64,000 bases of DNA from Symsagittifera roscoffensis (lineage: Eukaryota > Xenacoelomorpha > Acoela > Convolutidae). This document shows, in pieces, positions 59,801-64,000 of this stretch. The first letter of the stretch is position 1, and every line of letters begins with the position of its first letter. The DNA lies in the NCBI RefSeq assembly GCF_963678635.1, contig NC_087066.1:32307301-32371300 (forward strand). The letters are read 5' to 3'. Under the pieces are notes generated by a model that was given only the letters and a program-made list of their open reading frames with translations, had not been told where the DNA came from and searched no databases. A program made the position numbers and the translations under genes.

Positions 59801-62800
59801 GTTCTAATGGTAAGCAGAAAGCACATGCTACGAAGGATAAATAGTCTGATATTGTGACGGAACGTTTCACAGCAACAACTAAGCTCAATATCAGACTATT
59901 TATCCTTCGTAGCATGTGCTTTCTGCTTACCATTAGAAATTGCTATTGAAAGTGACGGAACGTTTGTGCTCGCGTAATGTTTGTGCTCGGGAGCTTAAAT
60001 TAAAAAAAAGTTCCGACTGTGATTTTCCCTAAGTTCCGGGAGTTAAAATATTGCCGGTATTGGAATGATAAACGAGCTATCTATTTCATGCTACTTATTT
60101 GTGAGCGGAGATCTCTCAGTCTTAGAAATTGTTCCAATTTGAACTGGAGTATGCTATTCGGTTTGTTTAAAACTTAGTTTTGTGCTGAAAAAGTCATTTT
60201 GTGTTTAGTCTAGATTCCACTTTTAAACCAGATGTGTTTTGTATCAATTAAAAGTTTTTGACATCTTGAGCTCAAATCTAAAAAGCATATGTTCTGCAAT
60301 TCGTTTTCATTAAGTGTTGCGCGATTGAAATTTTCTAATTTGGGTAAAAAGAGAGCTGGTTTTAGCGCAAAGCATTGAATGTTCCGACTGCACTCAAGAT
60401 ACCTGAAATAGTTTATGCTAAGAAGAAAAGGAGACTTTCAGAATTTGTTCCGCCAATTGGATGGTTTCTTGGTCGGATTGTTCCAAATCACCGGTGCTAC
60501 GCAATGAAAGAAAACTGGTAAATAGCAAGCATCAGTTTTTTCAAGTCGTTCGAGTTGGCAGTTTTAAACCGCGCGTAATTGTATGGAAAAATCGCAGATA
60601 AAATATTTTAATAATTTGAGCTCAAATCATCAAAATCTTTCATAAAGTATTTGAAAAATCTGTCAAATTGGTTACTTGAAGTTCGAAGTTAGCCTGGTGA
60701 AAAGTAACTGCGCAGCACAGATATTCCATCATCTTCATTTGAAGTCAGAACAAAAATGTATTTCATCTATGATCATATATCGCAAAGTTTTTTGGGGGTA
60801 TGAAAATTGCCGGCTTGTAATTGTTGATGAAAGCGAGATCTCAAGTAACTTTTCGCTTCTCAAATGGTTCAAGTTACGCTTTAAATATCATAGATTTGTT
60901 AGAATAGTTTTCAGTGGGCGAGACTTCGGTACTCATAAATGTTTTAAGTTTTGCTTTCAAGATATACATAAAGTTGTTCTTCAAAGCGCGATAAATTGGA
61001 GCAGAGCATTTCAATTTTCAGAAATTCGACAATTTTCAATTTGCTAGAGTTTAAGCAAAAACATTACAACAGTTTGTTTGTATCCATTTGAAGCAGAGCC
61101 GCGATATCTTTATCGCTTAAAACCTATTTCGATCGCTGCAATTACTCTAATTGAAAAAACTTTCAAGCTAATATCTTCTTTGCTTTCTTTGAAAGTCGGA
61201 ACGTTGATTTGTTTGACGCAAAACAGCATTTACGAGTGTGATTCTGAAAGTGCTTTTTTATTTTTGAGGAAATAGCGGTACATTTAAGCATCAATTTAAG
61301 CCATTGGACTAAATTCGAAAAAAAAAATTTATATTCTGAGAAAAGTTTCGGTTCCCTGTGTTCAATGTCAAAAAATGTATAATTTACCAGCGGTAAATTG
61401 TAATGCAGTTCAAGAGTTTTGAGAACTAGTAATTTGGCCTGAATGTTGGACTAATTTACACGCGCTTTTACGAATTCATCCATGATGCTGAAATCGTAAA
61501 TGCTCATTTTTTATGCATGGCGAATGCTTCGAGTTCAATATAAGACCAAATTAAAAAAAGGGCTAGTCAATTGGTCAGAATATTTCTCTATACGGCTTAA
61601 ATTTTAACTCTTACTATTTGATATTGGCTATTGGGGGAAAAGAGAAGAGTTCAAAACTTTAAAAATTGTTTTTGATCAAATTTTCCGCACTATAAAGTAT
61701 TTGAGATCATTCAAAGCCTTCAAAGTTTAGCTCTGACCCGAGCAGTCAGTTTTTTTGTTAAATTTCGCATAAGTTCCGAAGAAGTTGTTGAATGTTTGTG
61801 TCCTAGAGTTTTTTTATCCAGACGAATTTCGACCTTTTAGCTTGCCATTTTCACAATTTTTTCCCAGGGCTCAAAATTTTAAAAAAAAACTTTCCAACGG
61901 TCTTCTTTTTTTCGAAAACTTAGAGGTGTTTGAGTTTGGGTCTACTTTGACTGCTGTGATTCATGTTGGGATTATCACTGCGCAATATATTTCATTCTCT
62001 TGCAGCGTCAGCGGCAATTAAGTTTTTCGAAATTGATTTGATGCAAGTACTTTGCTCTTATTTATCGTTACCAGATTCAAAAAATTTTATTTTGTAATTA
62101 CCATAGAATGTGGTGATTGAAATATGAAATTAAAATTGCAAAAAGCCTTTTTTTGTTTGTTAGTAGCCATTGTTTGTTGGGAGGGGAAAATAGGTAATAT
62201 ATTACCGGGACAGCCAACCGATCTAAGTTTTGCCGGGCTAGGCGTGAAATCTATCGCTGATCCTTTTCAATGATTCGGCCCAAGAACCAATTTTACAACA
62301 TCTTGAACTGAAACTATTTTGCTTCACCCTTAGTGGCTGGAATTTGCTACTCAAATCTCAGCACTATCTCAAAATGATTTGTTCAAAATTTTACTTCGGC
62401 CTTTAAATTTGCCGAATTGGTCAAAAATACAGAAATTTAATTTCAAATAAGTTTTACCTACACTAGAAAGAAAAACACAGAAAATAGCATTATCAGTGTT
62501 TAGCTGTATAAATTGAATTTCAAGAAATTGTAAACTTAAGAGAGAAACATGTGAAAAGACTCCTGTCGCTTAAAATGGCGGTAAGATATTTAGATATTTG
62601 TTTTCCAAGTACTAAATAAGACAGGCTAGTTGAGAAGCAATGGGAAAATTCAAAGTGGAAAAAAATTGAAAAGTGAGCAACGGTGGTTCTGAGTTATATT
62701 ACTAATTTCATATAATTTTGATAGACCTTGCTGTGTTATACAGCAACTTTTTTTCTTGTTTAAACTTTAAGTTGGTAAATCCTGGTACTTAAAATTATCC

Positions 62801-63910
62801 ATAGCTCAAATTAGAACCATTCATTACAGCAAATCATAAACAAAAGTTATTTAATCAATCATAGTAGACCAATTTTTGTGCTCTGTATCATATATTATAT
62901 GCTGAGTTCACATAACCGGCAACTTTAGGTGAAATTTGTAAAAACAACTCAAATAAACGCTGTTTTGAACCTTCATCAATAGATGATGTTCATTTTCTTG
63001 CCTCACCCACAACTAAGACCCTTTCTTAGCATATGATTCAATTTCACTACTTGAAATTTTTTTTTGATTTTTTCGTTCTTTTTAAATTATTTTAAATGAA
63101 GCATCGTCTTTTTTTCAGTGTGTGTTGACGAATGGCAAGCTCACGAAGATGCCATTTCTACTGTGGACATGATGAAGTACTTAAGTGAAGAACTATGGCT
63201 CATTCTCTCATGCAGTGTGGACCTCACCATCAATCTATGGACAATTGATGGGACACACATCGGAGTATTCGGACAGGACAATGCATGGAAGATCCGGAAA
63301 ATGTCGCCTCTTGATAATATGGAAGACGATAAAGAGGAAATAAATGAGGTTAGGGGTTGAGGGTTTCGAATCCCATCATTACCATTTATGTTTTTTTTTT
63401 TCTGAAAAGCATTTTGTCTGAAAAAATTACGCGTATAAGAATGTGGACTTTTTTCGGTTGTACTCGATAGCTTATTGCTCGGAATTTTTCCTTGATTTTA
63501 GAATTTGTAGAAAAATGACACATTACATAAGATTTTGTTTTCATTAATGCCATAACATTTTCATTAATGCCATAATGATTTTTTGTTGCTGCGATGATTA
63601 ATAGTCATCTTATTCCTCATTAATCATCGGCACAGGTGTTTGCCTTTTGACTGAACAGTTTTTATGACACCATTGTCCAGCTAGACCCCAAAACAAATGG
63701 CAGCTTTTTAAAAATAAAAATGAGTGAGTTTATTGTTCCTTTAGAATCGTTCCGAGTCACGTAAGACTTCGGATAACCTGGAAACTCAATCTCTGACCTT
63801 GTCTCAATTGTCCGATAGTCAGATTGTGGAATTACTGAAGAAGTACGTTAAAATAGTAGACGAGGATCTAATCAGGGAGAGATTTGACGTCTGGAAGACA
63901 ACTTCGTTGG
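21029..63910 (+). CDS. WDR49: WDR49/WDR64/EFCAB8-like WD-repeat gene, spliced, partial (3' end beyond window)
   Basis: I traced 26 exons from 21271 to 63910 whose splice phases all agree, giving about 1,091 codons with no stop; the 3' end is outside. The N-terminus (exons 1-4) has a degenerate EF-hand-like stretch (FFDKVDATKLGKIDW). From exon 5 on come repeated WD units: PHRDVIQKLIWW, VVALWNEHN, DLWVTDCVLM, VYLYNP, VLRGHMAAV, VLRVWDVV, NVYLWRIDSG, GSSDGTVKEWDV, AVGWERSVCMF, GSLDGEIVVWNM, GWVRFWSTVTG, TADTDGYLKVWDI, SVDLTINLWTIDG. The motif order matches vertebrate WDR49-type proteins closely. WD repeats build beta-propellers for protein binding; relatives are linked to cilia and sperm, which is family knowledge, not seen here. 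Introns are long and transposon-rich. Confidence 0.9.
21271..21330 (+). CDS. WDR49: WDR-like exon 1 of the firm chain
   Basis: 60 nt, VDLENLLTTADLEEIYAAL, a likely helical start similar in place to the region before the EF hand. An alternative acceptor at 21263 would add seven bases. Donor CAG|GTTTAT. Confidence 0.65.
21479..21574 (+). CDS. WDR49: WDR-like exon 2
   Basis: 96 nt, phase 0 at both ends. Encodes AEGNGYDNRLSLDRSQLKE, then FLTIVIRKGSEEQ, an EF-hand-like helix-loop pattern. Confidence 0.85.
21852..21905 (+). CDS. WDR49: WDR-like exon 3, degenerate EF hand
   Basis: 54 nt, FNEFFDKVDATKLGKIDW. The loop has Asp and Gly in EF-hand positions but lacks the usual last acidic residue, so calcium binding is doubtful. 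Confidence 0.85.
22089..22192 (+). CDS. WDR49: WDR-like exon 4
   Basis: 104 nt, YRIADHIFSEFEGKDD, then a basic linker ending WRPKRELQQ. Ends in phase 2 at AA|GTATGA; the split Asn codon is completed at 25800. Confidence 0.85.
23107..24783 (-). CDS. Reverse transcriptase ORF of the non-LTR element
   Basis: Long open frame with all RT blocks: KLDNKSSSGDDNIN, YRPISLLIVWSKIFERAM, RQFGFRSKHSTIDALV, FFFDLKKAFDTIEHSLL, GVPQGSILGPLLFLIYIND, LFADDTNVTA and the thumb VYGCSSYSSL. FADD is the catalytic box. No stop interrupts it until 23107. The first codons (up to about 24757) are read-through of the endonuclease part; the two ORFs are out of frame by one base at the T-run 24755-24762. The real protein would be a fusion with the endonuclease. 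Confidence 0.85.
   Translation of the reverse strand: MMLLNDLMFFFSEIGTQLKKDMDCLPLPPLKQVGHSMFLYQATELEVEQIINKLDNKSSSGDDNINNILVKLSVSATVPYLTLLINKSFSQGIFPDKLKRAKVIPMHKSGSRVDENNYRPISLLIVWSKIFERAMYTRIYNYLEKFSLIYSRQFGFRSKHSTIDALVDFTEKMRSCGNQNVVTFFFDLKKAFDTIEHSLLLQKLESYGIRGITYDWFESYLKNRKQRVEINGVSSNWSSIKCGVPQGSILGPLLFLIYINDLPHVCKSSEVVLFADDTNVTALGQVNVAIENDISYLNYWLNANKLVINMDKTVQMNIKTSNSMTFQLNSCAIKTEPVCKYLGIYLDSKLSFFSQIDYVRMRLAKQSGIISKLRYFAPRHQLLDYYRTNIKSTIQYGILVYGCSSYSSLMPIYILQRKILKLIYFRNRREQSDDIFIRNQLLTVHELHVYELLKFVLRSVNKLHSEDFLNNVFEFENPTKVTRRANLNLLKESFRKKRFERQSIAYRGSRLYNVLKTRGLLEDGIENAKIEKITSFYHKFKNGYLLGNNELATLVFSF
24734..25609 (-). pseudogene. Endonuclease part of the non-LTR element, N-terminus missing
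   Basis: Begins LLYFLEENY, then the catalytic-region motifs IICGDINIDIS, TCLDHFIYQN and FSDHFPVLLQW (SDH intact). A basic linker (KKPKWFNNKLKNLRTKRNRAH) follows and RAERFNVFF-like sequence leads to the RT. The N-terminal half with the catalytic Glu is absent, and an extra T in the T-run breaks the link to RT. Confidence 0.8.
25604..25743 (+). other. Unexplained open stretch beside the retroelement 5' end
   Basis: An open frame on the plus strand of about 46 codons, including FKECSFEDFLEEIANRPF, ends in a stop at 25742. It directly abuts the truncated 5' end of the non-LTR element and could be an inverted 5' piece of it (twin priming) or ordinary intron sequence. Not recognised. Confidence 0.2.
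25800..25926 (+). CDS. WDR49: WDR-like exon 5, first WD unit
   Basis: 127 nt. PHRDVIQKLIWWDKLKKY, then VSKEGVVALWNEHN. PHRD followed by ISVSKEG and ALW is the typical first WD unit of this family. Ends phase 0, AAG|GTCAGT. Confidence 0.9.
26122..27749 (+). mobile_element. Complete hAT element (TTF-finger type), internally deleted, with 8-bp target duplication
   Basis: 1,628 bp. Ends are inverted repeats, left CAGGCGCGATTCTAGG and right the complement with one mismatch. Both sides carry the perfect target duplication CAAGCATC (26114-26121 and 27750-27757). G-rich and C-rich runs lie just inside each end. A hairpin GCGCCGAAGGCGC lies near 27620. The element sits in an intron of the WDR-like gene in the same orientation and carries one spliced ORF. 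Confidence 0.95.
26409..27501 (+). CDS. hAT-derived protein: TTF zinc finger fused to hAT dimerisation domain, no catalytic core
   Basis: Two exons, 26409-26505 and 26603-27501, joined A|GTGAGT ... TTTCAG|GC in matching phase, giving 331 residues (the second exon is also open upstream). It starts MSKRSSTTNPSPRSSSKI. A TTF-type zinc finger lies at about residues 130-225 (FEIHGSWLCYSHEPAGLFCK, VCLFF, then HCNTNYHKD). Then FAGRMGLPL, which in full proteins begins the transposase core, passes at once to CDPAFFSNVSVLLTVLATLP and the hAT C-terminal motif CSAERSFSVLRLLKTYLRS. The core with the catalytic acids is deleted, yet the frame stays open. Such proteins could bind element ends and dimerise; a repressor role is an inference from P-element KP-type deletions. 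Confidence 0.85.
27981..28083 (+). CDS. WDR49: WDR-like exon 6
   Basis: 103 nt. LIPDNIKQRDLWVTDCVLM and LAMSNTCKEI. DLWVTD is strongly conserved in the family. Ends phase 1. Confidence 0.85.
28247..28320 (+). repeat. 40-bp tandem repeat, two copies
   Basis: AACTAGGTGAATCATAATAT-started units begin at 28247 and 28287, the second complete to CCAT at 28320. Lies in a WDR intron. Confidence 0.85.
28574..28661 (+). CDS. WDR49: WDR-like exon 7
   Basis: 88 nt. Completes EICIYDLNTKMEFPC and ends TPYSLHFW. Phases 1 in, 2 out. Confidence 0.85.
28747..29288 (-). mobile_element. Helentron-like repeat, family 1, full-length copy B
   Basis: Same layout as copy A. The hairpin is CAGGGCTTTGCCCTG (six-base stem) on the minus strand; the 5' tip GTTCCGAC is at 29288-29281. 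It lies in the intron between WDR exons 7 and 8. Confidence 0.7.
29450..29583 (+). CDS. WDR49: WDR-like exon 8
   Basis: 134 nt. QSSANPNVSILSLGDTKG, RIFCLNFEQSTVTLF, DRPPKPAGEEK. LGD-G and TLF-RP match the family. Ends phase 1. Confidence 0.9.
30043..30258 (+). CDS. WDR49: WDR-like exon 9, linker
   Basis: 216 nt. STLQVDFQELEMADPPFEK, then ICWLSWHQWHQPEHCKRY, then an Asn-rich tail (NSTNNVNNNSSN). The tail looks like a disordered insertion between WD units. Ends phase 1. Confidence 0.85.
30381..30876 (+). mobile_element. Helentron-like repeat, family 1, copy C, hairpin missing
   Basis: Body intact from GTTCCGACTTTC to GGCAGTCGGAACATTCAGG, but the terminal hairpin and GATACGAGCAG are gone and the tail TCTTGTTTT follows directly: a loss of about 20 bases from the 3' end. 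Confidence 0.7.
31083..31243 (+). CDS. WDR49: WDR-like exon 10, basic linker
   Basis: 161 nt. DVGSDKKDQVVPIRKVAIA, then SAKKQSRSPQPQPGGTERQ, a basic proline-rich low-complexity linker. Ends phase 0, GAG|GTGGGG. Confidence 0.8.
31244..34954. other. WDR intron with a diverged Helentron-like copy
   Basis: 3.7-kb intron. Contains a diverged family 1 copy (33297-33775) and scattered short family 2 ends near 32085-32150. Otherwise AT-rich, with nothing recognised. Confidence 0.5.
33297..33775 (-). repeat. Helentron-like family 1, diverged copy G
   Basis: Starts with CAGGGCAAAGCCCTGAATGT and GTTCCGACTG (minus-strand 3' end), then a body that matches the family only in places. The 5' tip is lost. 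Confidence 0.5.
34955..35109 (+). CDS. WDR49: WDR-like exon 11
   Basis: 155 nt. VMEEQMKKAIVELDIWARQ, VEYIAHLDCVISCTTTTE, SSLVLAWRKPGVMK. Ends phase 2 at TA|GTGAGT. Confidence 0.85.
35575..36110 (+). mobile_element. Helentron-like repeat, family 1, full-length copy D
   Basis: Begins GTTCCGACTTTCGATACG and ends with the hairpin AGGGCTTCGCCCT and the tail GATACGAGCAGCCTTGTTT. Both ends are intact. Confidence 0.7.
36451..36800 (+). mobile_element. Helentron-like repeat, family 1, copy E, deleted
   Basis: Begins GTTCCGACTTTTTAACCAGC, skipping about 70 bases of the normal 5' region, and loses the 3' end near 36800. Confidence 0.6.
37120..37318. mobile_element. Short inverted-repeat element (MITE-like), copy 1
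   Basis: About 199 bp with ends CATTATGAGGCCAAACGGTG and CAGTTTGGCCTCGTAATG, which are near-perfect inverted partners. A related element is at 49243-49451, and a related strip is at 17170-17330. Confidence 0.6.
37470..37522 (+). repeat. Helentron-like family 2, 3' terminus
   Basis: CAGAACATTCTCTGCTGCTT, then GCACATTAACCGGCTATCAT and TGTT. The hairpin is decayed. Confidence 0.45.
37731..37798 (+). CDS. WDR49: WDR-like exon 12
   Basis: 68 nt. LPPLKLTGGVHAFDFNEE and TNLI, a WD-type strand pair. Phases 2 in, 1 out. Confidence 0.85.
37926..37990 (+). CDS. WDR49: WDR-like exon 13
   Basis: 65 nt. GIACADRNVYLYNPFVMSK. VYLYNP-KP is a family signature. Ends phase 0. Confidence 0.9.
38642..38725 (+). 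CDS. WDR49: WDR-like exon 14
   Basis: 84 nt. VLRGHMAAVIAVQFNKRR and ILSFSKDR, a WD unit with the GH dipeptide. Both ends phase 0. Confidence 0.9.
38813..38850 (+). repeat. GAAA microsatellite
   Basis: Eight A's followed by seven and a half GAAA units in an intron of the WDR-like gene. Confidence 0.95.
38967..39045 (+). CDS. WDR49: WDR-like exon 15
   Basis: 79 nt. VLRVWDVVQQISLQRIAG, ending in a WD dipeptide unit. Ends phase 1. Confidence 0.9.
39394..39548 (+). CDS. WDR49: WDR-like exon 16, followed by a probable GC donor
   Basis: 155 nt. TARLFFHSDKSRLMIAID, LIVMQLKPEVKNAVTSHE and NPVTAAKFLDQNQ. To stay in phase with the next exon it must end at CAG|GC rather than at any nearby GT; the nearest GT (about 39570) leaves the wrong phase. 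Confidence 0.8.
40012..40080 (+). CDS. WDR49: WDR-like exon 17
   Basis: 69 nt. IISSDNGGNVYLWRIDSG. Acceptor TTTAG, donor AAG|GTAAAA, phase 0 both ends. ISSD-G matches the family. Confidence 0.85.
40227..40322 (+). CDS. WDR49: WDR-like exon 18
   Basis: 96 nt. FTSLHNGMDISCMALRDDR, then FFTGSSDGTVK. Phase 0 both ends. Confidence 0.9.
40539..40825 (+). CDS. WDR49: WDR-like exon 19
   Basis: 287 nt. EWDVAGNIRRTFLVDVE completes the GTVK-x-WD unit, then a serine-rich linker and VILLKREILAVGWER. The acceptor TTTGAG is weak, but phase and WD register fix it. Ends phase 2. Confidence 0.85.
40826..41897. other. WDR intron, nothing recognised
   Basis: AT-rich 1.1-kb intron. No transposon, tandem repeat or RNA gene was seen. 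Confidence 0.6.
41898..42031 (+). CDS. WDR49: WDR-like exon 20
   Basis: 134 nt. SVCMFRPGEVEDGATGTK, VEWKGEAVHSEDIVTAAF and ASPITLATG. HxxDI-AAF is conserved in the family. Phases 2 in, 1 out. Confidence 0.9.
42032..42864. other. WDR intron, nothing recognised
   Basis: 833 bp of AT-rich intron without a recognisable element. Confidence 0.6.
42865..42983 (+). CDS. WDR49: WDR-like exon 21
   Basis: 119 nt. SLDGEIVVWNMNSQSPSKF, then a basic linker. Ends phase 0. Confidence 0.9.
43340..44600 (+). repeat. Tandem repeat of about 350 bp, four copies
   Basis: Marker CTCAAGACGCCTTCCAGTCA begins near 43374, 43738, 44080 and 44436 (spacing 364, 342, 356). Each unit also has GTGTCAAGAAAAACTGG and CAATTTCAACTAAATTTA. 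Copies differ by substitutions and small indels. Intron of the WDR-like gene. Confidence 0.85.
45464..45925 (+). mobile_element. Helentron-like repeat, family 1, copy F, 3' truncated
   Basis: Begins GTTCCGACTTTCC and follows the family body to the stretch ATGTTATTACTGCTCCATA, where it stops before the inverted tip and hairpin and runs into another repeat (from about 45926). Confidence 0.65.
45926..46135 (+). repeat. Dispersed repeat, second copy at 51956-52138
   Basis: Shares TTGACTGGTACTGCTAATGC, the block TTTTTCCCAGTAGCGTTATC and GCAACTTCGCCT with 51956-52138. A related start is at 50880. Family unknown. Confidence 0.7.
46350..48325 (-). mobile_element. MULE-type DNA transposon relic
   Basis: Inverted partners GTTCAACTGTGCCGAAAAAA (46445) and CATTTTCGGCACTGTTGAAC (48306-48325) frame a broken MULE transposase on the minus strand. 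On the left the end has about five spaced AGTGCCAAAA-like motifs (46358-46460). Outer limits are uncertain. Confidence 0.6.
46826..47725 (-). pseudogene. MULE transposase remains
   Basis: Fragments in two minus-strand frames: YGTILADGTCKTALEPFNQI with YTIF (about 47190-47240), matching the DGTFKTAP-F-Q-Y-I segment around the first catalytic Asp of MULE transposases, then CHNHFCQTVFKTVQKFHL near 46960-47000, matching the later CHFHF-Q-W-KVQ segment. A basic piece at 47510-47725 may be the remains of a FLYWCH-type finger region. Several frame breaks make it inactive. Confidence 0.6.
48326..48508. other. Intron end before WDR exon 22
   Basis: Plain intron sequence leading to the GTATTCAG acceptor. 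Confidence 0.6.
48509..48622 (+). CDS. WDR49: WDR-like exon 22, low-complexity linker
   Basis: 114 nt. DSPAVSSSRRDSIMSNQE, then a Glu/Ser-rich stretch. No WD unit here. Both ends phase 0 and strong splice signals (TTCAG, GAG|GTGAGC). Confidence 0.75.
49243..49451. mobile_element. Short inverted-repeat element (MITE-like), copy 2
   Basis: Ends AATTACGAGGCCACACTGTG and CACAGTTTGGCCTCGTAATG, inverted partners with about two mismatches. The body shares GAAAGAAGAACAAAGAGAGT with the 37.1-kb copy. Confidence 0.65.
50753..50835 (+). repeat. tRNA-derived (SINE-like) stretch with hairpin
   Basis: A-box TAGCGTAGAGG at 50760 and B-box-like GGTTCGAATGT at 50801 have near-tRNA spacing. The arms do not fold into a cloverleaf, so it is not a working tRNA. 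A clean hairpin CCGACACCTGGGCAGTGTCG lies at 50812-50832 (seven-base stem). Confidence 0.35.
50985..51745 (+). repeat. Diverged tandem repeat, about 165-190 bp units
   Basis: Four to five units marked by TTCTCGAAAACTACTCTCCC-like sequence followed by AATCTGAG, with starts near 51020, 51200, 51372, 51530 and 51715. The last unit contains an 18-C run near 51643-51660. Confidence 0.7.
51956..52138 (+). repeat. Dispersed repeat, second copy of 45926-46135
   Basis: Similar throughout, with a short internal duplication of the GACTCATAATTGGC-type stretch. Confidence 0.65.
52438..53290 (+). repeat. Diverged Helentron-like copies in tandem
   Basis: Two decayed copies. The first ends CAGTCGGAACATTCAGGG, TTTTGCCCTGATACGAGCAG and TCTTG at 52873-52925. 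The second follows directly and ends CTCGGAACATTCAGGGATTC near 53290. Confidence 0.5.
54479..54650 (+). CDS. WDR49: WDR-like exon 23
   Basis: 172 nt. REEFAVSTLTFIESRMG, LLASGVANLISCGAGGWVRF and WSTVTGKLCAEFCAHPE. Acceptor CTCTGCAG, ends phase 1. Confidence 0.9.
55003..55670 (+). mobile_element. Helentron-like repeat, family 2, complete copy
   Basis: Begins GTTCCGACCATTTGA. Ends with CTGGTCGGAA, a decayed hairpin and TAACCTGCTATCATTGTT. About 668 bp, no coding capacity. Confidence 0.65.
56749..56767 (+). other. G-quadruplex motif
   Basis: Four G-runs of 4, 4, 4 and 3 with loops of one or two bases (GGGGCGGGGCGGGGACGGG) in otherwise AT-rich intron DNA. Confidence 0.6.
57492..57629 (+). CDS. 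WDR49: WDR-like exon 24
   Basis: 138 nt. TSITMRLDDEDNSRLVTAD, TDGYLKVWDIEHYAMNTEE. The TADTDGYLKVWDI-HYAMNT stretch is near-identical to vertebrate relatives. Phases 1 in, 1 out. Confidence 0.95.
57630..63118. other. Long WDR intron, graveyard of Helentron-like repeats
   Basis: 5.5 kb. Diverged family 1 pieces recur (58290-58700, 59060-59140, 59950-60390), with the 53-bp inverted repeat at 59802-59938. A G-rich strip CAGCAGCGGATTTAGGGTGG near 58158 resembles hAT ends. 60.4-63.1 kb is AT-rich without a recognisable element. Confidence 0.5.
59802..59938. repeat. Perfect 53-bp inverted repeat
   Basis: Left arm 59802-59854 and right arm 59886-59938 are exact reverse complements; the loop is 31 bases. 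The arms begin TTCTAATGGTAAGCAGAAAG. One arm-like copy, with a few changes, lies near 58997-59067 with the same downstream GTGACGGAACGTTTGTGCTC. Confidence 0.9.
63119..63348 (+). CDS. WDR49: WDR-like exon 25
   Basis: 230 nt. CVDEWQAHEDAISTVDMM, LILSCSVDLTINLWTIDG and THIGVFGQDNAWKIRK, a full WD unit. GxFGQ-xxW is a family hallmark near the C-terminus. Ends phase 0. Confidence 0.95.
63745..63910 (+). CDS. WDR49: WDR-like exon 26, last in window
   Basis: 166 nt. NRSESRKTSDNLETQSL, LSQLSDSQIVELLKKYVK and IRERFDVWKTTSLG. No WD unit; a helical C-terminal region. Ends phase 1 at G|GTATGT, so at least one more exon lies beyond the window. Confidence 0.85.
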
Positions 63911-64000
63911 GTATGTTACCAGAGTTTGAGAATGTTCATCGACTTAGGAATTTTTAACTTTTTTAAGCTGTAACTACCAATGTACAATCAGAGCGCAACC
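63911..64000. other. Start of the next WDR intron
   Basis: 90 bp of intron at the window edge; nothing further. Confidence 0.6.

Noticed and set aside
1-64000. CRISPR arrays, operons or bacterial-type genes
   Set aside because: Repeats are not regularly spaced short units, genes are spliced, and transposon content is eukaryotic.

Overview
The window looks like nuclear DNA from an invertebrate metazoan. It is AT-rich, its genes are cut into many short exons by long introns with GT-AG sites, and its introns and spacers are full of animal-type transposons (CR1/jockey-like non-LTR elements, a TTF-finger hAT, a MULE relic, Helentron-like repeats and short inverted-repeat elements). The species cannot be named from the sequence. 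Repeat-free conserved exons are visibly more GC-rich than the DNA around them.

Two host genes run divergently. On the minus strand, from about 14.3 kb down past the left edge, is a lamin-B-receptor-like gene: two small exons that look like the end of a Tudor-type domain, one 618-nt exon coding an RS/SP-rich domain, then five exons coding membrane segments of the sterol-reductase-like domain. On the plus strand, from about 21 kb past the right edge, is a WD40-repeat gene of the WDR49/WDR64/EFCAB8 type. I traced 26 consecutive exons for it (about 1,091 codons) with matching splice phases throughout. It has a degenerate EF-hand-like start followed by a long series of WD repeats. One of its introns appears to use a GC donor.

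Layout: 1-6.2 kb, 3' part of the LBR-like gene with Helentron-like repeats in introns; 6.2-13.8 kb, a very long LBR intron holding an old RT relic (6.6-7.4 kb) and a decayed CR1/jockey-like retroelement (about 8.9-12.3 kb) bracketed by inverted repeats; 14.3-21 kb, the space between the genes, with a perfect 1,581-bp tandem duplication (16.4-19.6 kb); 22.8-25.6 kb, a fairly young 5'-truncated non-LTR element on the minus strand; 26.1-27.7 kb, a complete hAT copy with an 8-bp target duplication and an intact spliced ORF that lacks the transposase core; 28-42 kb, dense WDR exons with Helentron-like copies; 43-48.5 kb, tandem repeats and a MULE transposase relic; 48.6-63 kb, long repeat-filled introns; 63.1-64 kb, the last two visible WDR exons.

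The most interesting items are the hAT deletion derivative that keeps an open zinc-finger plus dimerisation ORF, two Helentron-like families that share the tip GTTCCGAC but have different 3' hairpins, the exact 1,581-bp duplication, and a 53-bp perfect inverted repeat at 59.8 kb.
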